Shown here: piece by piece, positions 8,659 to 14,123 of the stretch | Layout of the letters: each line of letters starts with the position of its first letter | Numbering within the stretch: the stretch's first letter is position 1 | Virus record (IMG/VR): IMGVR_UViG_3300046011_005443 | Span: 1-64,000 of that record | Reading direction: 5' to 3' (one strand) | DNA from: a virus | DNA: 64,000 bases | Notes under the pieces: generated by a model | Database searches by the model: none | What the model was told of the DNA's origin: nothing | What the model saw: the letters and a program-made list of their open reading frames with translations, nothing else | Made by a program: the position numbers and the translations under genes

Positions 8659-10433
8659 TTAAAATCAACAATCTCACAGTGCGCAACTTCATGAGCGTGG
8701 GTAATCAGACCCAGGCCATTGATTTTGACAAAGGTCAGCTTACCTTGGTGCTAGGTGAAAATATGGACCTAGGCGGTGACGACAGCGGTGCTAGAAATGG
8801 CACAGGCAAGACTACTATTATCAACGGATTAAGTTATGCCATCTACGGACAGGCGCTGACTAATATCAAACGTGATAATCTTATCAACAAGATCAACAGC
8901 AAAGGAATGCTGTGTACAGTGACTTTTGAAAAAGATGGAGTCAAGTATCATATCGAGCGAGGTCGCAAGCCTAATTTACTGAGATTCAGTATAAATGATC
9001 AAGAACAAGAGCTCAGCGATCTTGACGAAAGTCAAGGCGACAGCAGAGAAACACAAAAGGCCATTGAAGAAGTGTTTGGCATGAAACATGAGATGTTCAA
9101 ACATCTCATTGCATTAAACACCTACACAGAACCTTTTTTGAGCATGAAAGCTGCAGATCAACGTGCTATTATTGAACAGTTGTTGGGAATTACCATACTG
9201 TCAGAAAAGGCAGAAGCACTTAAAGATGCAATTAGAATCAGCAAAGACAGCATTGCAACAGAAAACACAAGAATAGAAACTGTCAAAGCCAGCAACGAAA
9301 GAATACAACAAAGCATAGAGTCGTTGATACGCAAACAACGCATGTGGGAAGAACAAAAAGAAACTGCTCTGACTAATTTACTCAAAAGCATTGATCGGCT
9401 CAGCGACATTGACATTGATCAAGAAATCGTCAATCAGCGAGCATTAGCAGATTGGAATACAAATAAAAAGGAACACGAGAGTCTAGCATCACTGAGTGCT
9501 AAACAAACTTCAGCTTTGGAAAAAGAACAGCGTATTCTAGACAAACTAGAACGAGAATTAGTCAGTCTAACAGAACACAAATGTCATACCTGCGGCCAAG
9601 AGCTACACGACGCCAAACATAATGAAATTATGTCTGCTAAGTCTGCACAGATTGAAGAAAGCCGTGGCGCTATCAACGAACATCTCGAAGAGCTCAGTGT
9701 GATCACTGAAGCAATATCGCTGCTGGGCGAACTAGGTGCGTGTCCTTCAGTGACCTACGATAGTTTAGAAGCAGCATTGAACCATAAAAATACCCTAGAC
9801 AGCCTAGAGCGTGACATTACTATCAAGACTGCAGAAGAAAATCCCTATGACGATCAGATTGTTGAACTCAAAGAAACAGCTGTGCAGGAAATAGATTGGA
9901 ACGGACTCAACGAACTAGTGCGTGTTAAAGATCATCAAGAGTTCTTGCACAAGTTATTGACCAACAAAGATAGTTTTGTTCGCAAACGAATAATAGATCA
10001 GAATCTTGCGTTCTTGAATCAACGTTTGACATATTATTTGGACAAGATCGGATTGCCTCACACTGTGGAGTTTCAGAATGATTTAACTGTGGTTATCACA
10101 CAGCTAGGACAAGATCTAGATTTTGACAATCTAAGCCGTGGAGAACGTAACAGATTGATCTTATCTTTGTCGTGGGCGTTCCGTGATGTGTGGGAAAACC
10201 TATACACCAGTATTAATTTGTTGTTTATCGACGAACTTGTAGATTCGGGCATGGATGCTAGTGGTGTTGAATCCAGTATTGCTGTGTTGAAACGCATGAC
10301 TCGTGAGCGTGACAAGAATGTGTTCTTGATTTCACATAGAGATGATTTGACCAGTCGTGTTAATCACGTGCTGAAAGTGATCAAAGAAAATGGATTCACT
10401 AGTTATAGCAATGACATAGAGATTATGGCATGA
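8655..10433 (+). CDS. 46: Recombination endonuclease subunit gp46 (Rad50-like ATPase)
   Basis: 592 residues (T4: 560). It has a Walker A motif GARNGTGKTT (45-54), long heptad coiled-coil arms broken by a zinc hook CHTCGQ near residue 310, an ABC signature LSRGERNRL near 492 and Walker B LLFIDELVD near 520. This is the Rad50/SMC plan. The protein dimerises, binds DNA ends with gp47 and couples ATP hydrolysis to end resection. The start overlaps the gp47 stop and its own stop overlaps the next start, so all three genes are translationally coupled. Confidence 0.95.
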   Translation: MIKINNLTVRNFMSVGNQTQAIDFDKGQLTLVLGENMDLGGDDSGARNGTGKTTIINGLSYAIYGQALTNIKRDNLINKINSKGMLCTVTFEKDGVKYHIERGRKPNLLRFSINDQEQELSDLDESQGDSRETQKAIEEVFGMKHEMFKHLIALNTYTEPFLSMKAADQRAIIEQLLGITILSEKAEALKDAIRISKDSIATENTRIETVKASNERIQQSIESLIRKQRMWEEQKETALTNLLKSIDRLSDIDIDQEIVNQRALADWNTNKKEHESLASLSAKQTSALEKEQRILDKLERELVSLTEHKCHTCGQELHDAKHNEIMSAKSAQIEESRGAINEHLEELSVITEAISLLGELGACPSVTYDSLEAALNHKNTLDSLERDITIKTAEENPYDDQIVELKETAVQEIDWNGLNELVRVKDHQEFLHKLLTNKDSFVRKRIIDQNLAFLNQRLTYYLDKIGLPHTVEFQNDLTVVITQLGQDLDFDNLSRGERNRLILSLSWAFRDVWENLYTSINLLFIDELVDSGMDASGVESSIAVLKRMTRERDKNVFLISHRDDLTSRVNHVLKVIKENGFTSYSNDIEIMA

Positions 10434-10648
10434 GTTCGGACGCACACGATCGTATGATCCATGCCTTTCAAGAATACTTTAAATGGCAGGATCGATTTCA
10501 TCACAAAAAATCCAACGAAGCAGGTATCAAAGCAAGATCATGGCTATCAGAAATACGCACACAGGCATCAATCATAAGAGTAGAAATACAAGATAAACGA
10601 AAGGCACAGCGAGAATCCAGAAAAGGCATGAGAGGCAAGAAGCTTTAA
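10430..10648 (+). CDS. Small helical protein coupled to gp46
   Basis: 72 residues, very basic and probably all helical (MIHAFQEYFKWQDRFHHKKS; GIKARSWLSEIRTQASIIR). The start overlaps the gp46 stop in ATGA. I recall similar small proteins after gp46 in T4-like cyanophages, without a known function. Its high Lys/Arg content, especially in the tail (RKAQRESRKGMRGKKL), fits nucleic-acid contact or association with the gp46/47 complex. That role is inference only. Confidence 0.7.
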   Translation: MSSDAHDRMIHAFQEYFKWQDRFHHKKSNEAGIKARSWLSEIRTQASIIRVEIQDKRKAQRESRKGMRGKKL

Positions 10649-10659
10649 CTAATTAAAGA

Positions 10660-11094
10660 GTGCAATGGACGTTTCAAAATCAAATAATAGACGAAATACC
10701 AGAAGGCTATATTGGCTTTGTTTATATAATCACGAATAAAACCACCGGACAGAAGTACATAGGCAAGAAATTAGCACAATTCAAACGTACCAAACCCCCA
10801 CTCAAAGGCAAAAAACTCAAAAGAAGAAGTGTAGTAGAAAGCGATTGGCGCGAATACTATGGTTCATCTGATAGGTTAAACGCAGACGTCCAAACATTAG
10901 GTCCGGAAAATTTCACAAGAGAAATACTTTACCTTTGCAAGTCCAAGGCAGAACTATCATATTTAGAAGCAAGAGAGCAGTTTGAACGCAGAGTTTTAGA
11001 AACTGATGACTATTATAATGGTATTATAAATGTCAGAGTTGGCGGATCAAACATACTTAGACAGCGTCTACTAGAACAATCTCAGGCAAAATAA
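10660..11094 (+). CDS. GIY-YIG family endonuclease-like protein
   Basis: 144 residues with a GTG start. The block GFVYIITNKTTGQKYIGKK (residues 19-37) gives the GIY (as VYI) and YIG (33-35) halves of the GIY-YIG motif. A conserved-type Glu lies in YLEAREQF (about 101-108) and an Asn-containing NGIINVRVGG follows. GIY-YIG enzymes cut DNA; free-standing ones in T4-like phages (Seg proteins) act as homing nucleases. No separate DNA-binding module is visible, but an insert rich in Lys/Arg (41-57) may help. An inverted repeat, CTTTAA-CTAA-TTAAAG, lies just upstream at 10643-10658. The gene borders the hairpin-rich non-coding stretch, which fits insertion into an intergenic region. Confidence 0.75.
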   Translation: MQWTFQNQIIDEIPEGYIGFVYIITNKTTGQKYIGKKLAQFKRTKPPLKGKKLKRRSVVESDWREYYGSSDRLNADVQTLGPENFTREILYLCKSKAELSYLEAREQFERRVLETDDYYNGIINVRVGGSNILRQRLLEQSQAK

Positions 11095-11096
11095 AG

Positions 11097-11553
11097 CGGT
11101 TTTTTGGCTAGCGCAGGCTCAATTTCGTGCGCTCTAAACCTGGTCTACGTGTACACAGGGATGGAAAACCTTGCCGCAAAGGTGCTTAACCACTACCCGA
11201 AAGGATGACGATCGCTACCAAGACCTGCGATTTGGTTATTTGAAAAGAAAAACAAGGCAAAAAGAGGGGAAATAAGCCCCACGTTTGCAAACATGTTAGC
11301 GTATGTTTGTAAGCCGCCGTCATATAAAGACGCAGCTCGAGGTACCGGATGACCGCCTCTGTAATGCTGTAACGCTAGAGTGTACTGTGCAACTCGCATA
11401 ATGCTCTTATCTTTGCCCGGCCTGGGCAAAGTGTGACTGAACAATCTGCATAATACTTGAATTGCTTCGCAATTACAATGTCAATAATTATTAAAAAGAA
11501 GACAATCGCGTTGAGCGACAAGCGAAAACGCAAACGAGCGCAAGCTCGTTTTT
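11097..11553 (+). ncRNA. Candidate large structured non-coding RNA
   Basis: This gap of about 495 bases holds no believable gene on either strand. It carries many inverted repeats readable as hairpins: GGGG/CCCC at 11266-11280; CAAACAT/ATGTTTG at 11288-11309; CTTTGCCC-GGCCT-GGGCAAAG at 11411-11431; AATTGC-TTC-GCAATT at 11460-11474; and CCCGAAAGG, a GNRA-type mini-hairpin, near 11196-11204. It ends in a strong intrinsic terminator at 11534-11553. Together these suggest one transcript of roughly 450 nt folded into a defined structure. No tRNA, tmRNA or RNase P signature is recognisable. The 5' end is unknown; TATAAT at 11014-11019 inside the nuclease gene is one possible -10. Its function is unknown. 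Confidence 0.5.
11534..11553 (+). terminator. Intrinsic terminator with GCAA tetraloop
   Basis: The perfect stem ACGAGC/GCTCGT (11534-11539 with 11544-11549) closes a GCAA loop and is followed by a T run. It ends the candidate RNA and separates it from the late gene at 11590. Confidence 0.85.
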
Positions 11554-11562
11554 AATAAATAA
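11552..11562 (+). promoter_or_regulatory. Late promoter overlapping the terminator
   Basis: TTAATAAATAA begins inside the terminator T run, 27 nt before the ATG at 11590; AGGAA lies between them as a ribosome site. Confidence 0.55.
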
Positions 11563-11589
11563 AGTTATACCTTTTAGGAATGCCTTGAT

Positions 11590-12561
11590 ATGAGAATTAA
11601 TGAACTATTAACCGAATCAGAAACCCAACATCTTGAAGAAGGACCTATTTTAAATAAGATCGGTTCAGTTGTAGGTAATGCTGCCCGTGGTGTAGCTAAC
11701 ACTGTAGGAGCTGTAGCAGGTGGGGTAGCAGGTGCTGGTCGTGCTATGAAGAAAGGATATCAAGCTGGCAAAGCATTTGTAGGCGATGATCCTGATCCTA
11801 ATAAAGGACAGCCTGGGTATGATGCAGGTGGAGCGCCAACAGCACCAAGTGGCGGAACTCCTTCAGCAAAAGATATCAATGCGCAAGGTCCTACAGGTAC
11901 AGCACCTGCTGTGGCACAAACAGGAGCAGCTGGCGCTGCGTTAGCTAAAACAACCGCAGCAGTAGACAAACAGACTACTGCCAAAGCAGGACAAACAGTC
12001 TACGCACAAGTAAAAGCCAACGTAGACAAGTTAGATAAGAAAGGCAAGCAGAGAATTTTACAGTTGTTGCAGAAATCGATGGCAACACCTGATCCTAAAC
12101 CAGCTGTAGGAGCAGCACCGGCAGCGACAACTCCCCCAGCAGCGGGAGCCGCAGCAGCACCAGCTGCTGAACCAACAACGGCAGCAGCGGCAGATGCGGG
12201 AGCCGCAGCAGCACCAGCTAACACCATGGCCAATGCACCAGTTAGTGCCACAAACACCGCGGCTGCAGATAATCCCAATCAACCTCAAACCAAGAAAAGA
12301 GGCGGCAGAGTAGCGGGTCAAGTAAGTCAAACACCAAATGCTATACGTAAACGTGAAAAACGTCAAGCGGCAGCTGCTGCTAGTTCCACCGGCAACAAAG
12401 TGATGGCTAATATGGCTAATCAATTATCTCAACAAAATGCCAGCAAGATTAATCATGGAAATACACTGTCAGAAGCTTTGGCTCAACGAGTGGAAATGCA
12501 CAAGCAAAAAATGTTTGAAACCGGATTATCACAAGGCACGATCAGCGTATTTAGAAAATGA
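11590..12561 (+). CDS. Putative internal head protein with capsid-targeting-like N-terminus
   Basis: 323 residues. It starts MRINELLTE-SETQH, resembling the T4 capsid-targeting sequence MKTYQEFIAE, after whose Glu the gp21 protease cuts (L/I-x-E). After a Gly/Ala-rich stretch (30-60), most of the protein is Ala/Pro/Thr low complexity (95-235), with a basic RKREKRQAAAAASS segment and a helical tail. It has no enzyme motif. I infer a protein packaged in the prohead and trimmed during maturation; a structural glycine/alanine-rich protein is the alternative. A late promoter is directly upstream, and the stop overlaps the next start (ATGA). At DNA level a unit containing GCAGCAGCACCAGCT is repeated near 12145 and 12203. 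Confidence 0.55.
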   Translation: MRINELLTESETQHLEEGPILNKIGSVVGNAARGVANTVGAVAGGVAGAGRAMKKGYQAGKAFVGDDPDPNKGQPGYDAGGAPTAPSGGTPSAKDINAQGPTGTAPAVAQTGAAGAALAKTTAAVDKQTTAKAGQTVYAQVKANVDKLDKKGKQRILQLLQKSMATPDPKPAVGAAPAATTPPAAGAAAAPAAEPTTAAAADAGAAAAPANTMANAPVSATNTAAADNPNQPQTKKRGGRVAGQVSQTPNAIRKREKRQAAAAASSTGNKVMANMANQLSQQNASKINHGNTLSEALAQRVEMHKQKMFETGLSQGTISVFRK

Positions 12562-12983
12562 AAATACGTGACATTGTGGTTGAAGTTGGACCAGTGGCCT
12601 ACGAAAAAGGCAAGTCTAAGATGGACAAAGTGTTAAGTCCTAGTAAATGGCTTGATGGCACCAACGCTAAACTACAGTATGACAAAGGTGCAGACAAGAT
12701 GGACAAGCTATTAACTCCGTCTAGATGGTTTGAACCATCCGGCACTGAAAAATCTAAAACCAAATCCAATGCAGCTCCCGCTGACACTACAGAACTTAAG
12801 ACCCTGATTGATCAAGCCATGTCCGGCAAGTCGTTGGACACAGCAAGTCTACAAAAATTAAGAACTTACCGTGGAGATATCAGTGATAAAGAATTAGGTG
12901 CTACCGTTGACAAAGTGCTGCGAGGCAGACCTCTTGATAGTCAAGACTTGTTTGCTCTAAAGTCTTATAGAAACACGCTCTAA
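12558..12983 (+). CDS. Small protein with capsid-targeting-like N-terminus and two internal duplications
   Basis: 141 residues. It opens MKIRDIVVE-VGP, again a short amphipathic lead ending in I/V-x-E like the gp21 cleavage site. Two tandem duplications are visible: YEKGKSKMDKVLSPSKWLDG repeated as YDKGADKMDKLLTPSRWFEP, and AMSGKSLDTASLQKLRTYRGD repeated as VLRGRPLDSQDLFALKSYRN. It is coupled to the preceding gene through ATGA. Both genes have the same type of N-terminus and share a late promoter, so I infer co-packaging in the head. Function is otherwise unknown. Its 3' end overlaps the convergent gene by 4 nt. Confidence 0.55.
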   Translation: MKIRDIVVEVGPVAYEKGKSKMDKVLSPSKWLDGTNAKLQYDKGADKMDKLLTPSRWFEPSGTEKSKTKSNAAPADTTELKTLIDQAMSGKSLDTASLQKLRTYRGDISDKELGATVDKVLRGRPLDSQDLFALKSYRNTL

Positions 12984-13183
12984 AAGAAAGGTAGTCCTGT
13001 TTTTCTTGTAGTTTCGAGATTTTCTTTAACAATCTCTGCAATTATTTCTCGCTCGTCCCAGCTCATGTGCATAACTTCAGCAAAACTGAGTCCACGCATG
13101 TACCAACACAGTTTCATGCATTCTTTTTTGAGATCCTTGCCTTCTTTATCTAAGCGATCAGATTCCCGTAAAATCTCCGGCAA
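12980..13183 (-). CDS. Small gp26-linked protein (possible gp51-type hub assembly factor)
   Basis: 67 residues, helical: CMKLCWYMRGLSFAEVMHMS, then WDEREIIAEIVKENLETTRK, ending KTGLPFF. T4-like marine phages commonly carry a short protein with a W-Y-M-R-G core and a KKTGxPLL-like end right after gp26, which I recall being annotated as gp51-like or as an assembly chaperone. It lies 8 nt downstream of gp26 on the minus strand. A role in hub assembly is inferred from position. T4 gp51 is much longer (249 residues), so homology to it is uncertain. Confidence 0.5.
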   Translation of the reverse strand: MPEILRESDRLDKEGKDLKKECMKLCWYMRGLSFAEVMHMSWDEREIIAEIVKENLETTRKTGLPFF

Positions 13184-13191
13184 GGATAACG

Positions 13192-14055
13192 TTAAGATTT
13201 TACGGCGAAAAAATTTGCCTGATCCATTGTAATAGGCAAGCTAAATGACTTATTACATTCTCCACAGGTAACGTTTTGTGCTTCAAACTGAATGTTGTCT
13301 TTCATCTGTATCACATGGTTCTGTATTTTTTCAAATACATCTTTGGCACAGTTTGCAATAAACTCTTTGATCATAGCTTGATCAGTAACAGTGCCTTCTG
13401 GTGCATCTATGGCAGTGATACAGTCTGCAATGATATCCACTGTGAGTTCTGTGAGCTTGATAAAACTAGCGCCAAATCTTTCTAGTTTGACTTCGTCTGT
13501 GAGGGTGTCATCATTGATGATCTGGAATATTCTCTGCTGCTCCATGGTTTGGATTGCAGTTTTTGTGACTTCTTTGTAGGTATACGGACGCACATGCACT
13601 GTTAGTTGATCTATTGGTATGTCTTTTTCGTATTGGAAATTGTTGAACACACCAAACCAAGCAGTGAGATCGATGTCGTAGCTGTTTTCAGCTTCACAAT
13701 GAGGACAGTTACACCCCACTTCCATCTTGTCTCCGTAGGTAGCAATGCGTATGGCTATCAGAGCAAAGTCTAGATCTATGTTTGGCATAGCCCAGGGATT
13801 GGTTATCGCTGGAATACAGCTCTTGATCAATTCCACAGTGCTTTGTCCGCTTAACAAGGCATCCGGAGTTTTAAACAGTAGTTCATCTTTGGCAGTCATT
13901 GCATAAACAGGATATTCTCCGTTGGCACTGACATCCAAACTGCCAGGTGGATAGAACTCGCCCTTGCTTGGTAGTTTGACATAGATCTTTGGCTGTCTAT
14001 AAAAGCTGGCCAGCGGGTTCTTTTTTGGCTGACTGTAATTAGGAATTTGGTCCAT
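13192..14055 (-). CDS. 26: Baseplate hub protein gp26
   Basis: 287 residues (T4 gp26 is 208). The N-terminal KIYVKLPSKGEFYPPGSLDV, followed by MTAKDELLFKTPDALLSGQS, is the gp26 family signature. Two Cys pairs, CNCPHC (115-120) and CGEC (264-267), could bind one zinc ion; such a split zinc ribbon is common in gp26 of T4-like environmental phages. It takes part in hub assembly. The start has CGGAGAT about 6 nt upstream, and a perfect TATAAATA late promoter lies 32 nt upstream on the minus strand. It is divergent from the tape-measure-like gene. Confidence 0.88.
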   Translation of the reverse strand: MDQIPNYSQPKKNPLASFYRQPKIYVKLPSKGEFYPPGSLDVSANGEYPVYAMTAKDELLFKTPDALLSGQSTVELIKSCIPAITNPWAMPNIDLDFALIAIRIATYGDKMEVGCNCPHCEAENSYDIDLTAWFGVFNNFQYEKDIPIDQLTVHVRPYTYKEVTKTAIQTMEQQRIFQIINDDTLTDEVKLERFGASFIKLTELTVDIIADCITAIDAPEGTVTDQAMIKEFIANCAKDVFEKIQNHVIQMKDNIQFEAQNVTCGECNKSFSLPITMDQANFFAVKS

Positions 14056-14087
14056 TTTATCTCCGGTAAATATATAATACGCAAGTG

Positions 14088-14095
14088 TATTTATA
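14088..14095 (-). promoter_or_regulatory. Late promoter for gp26 (perfect TATAAATA)
   Basis: The minus strand reads TATAAATAC exactly as in T4. It lies 32 nt before the gp26 start, leaving room for a normal leader with CGGAGAT. A TAAATATATAA at about 14067-14077 on the plus strand may serve the divergent tape-measure-like gene. Confidence 0.8.
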
Positions 14096-14123
14096 TGCGC
14101 ATTTATCCAGGAAAAAATAAGCC

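Noticed and set aside
11211-11236. Possible H-type pseudoknot (ATCGC/GCGAT with ACCAA/TTGGT)
   Set aside because: The third loop would have zero bases, so both stems cannot form together; at best they are alternative pairings.
11193-11444. Minus-strand frame of 83 codons in the gene-free stretch
   Set aside because: No ribosome site or promoter, and a composition unlike other genes; the hairpins across it fit an RNA better.
11097-11553. tRNA, tmRNA or RNase P RNA in the gene-free stretch
   Set aside because: No cloverleaf with a T-loop, no tag-peptide frame with CCA end, and no conserved RNase P core were found by reading.
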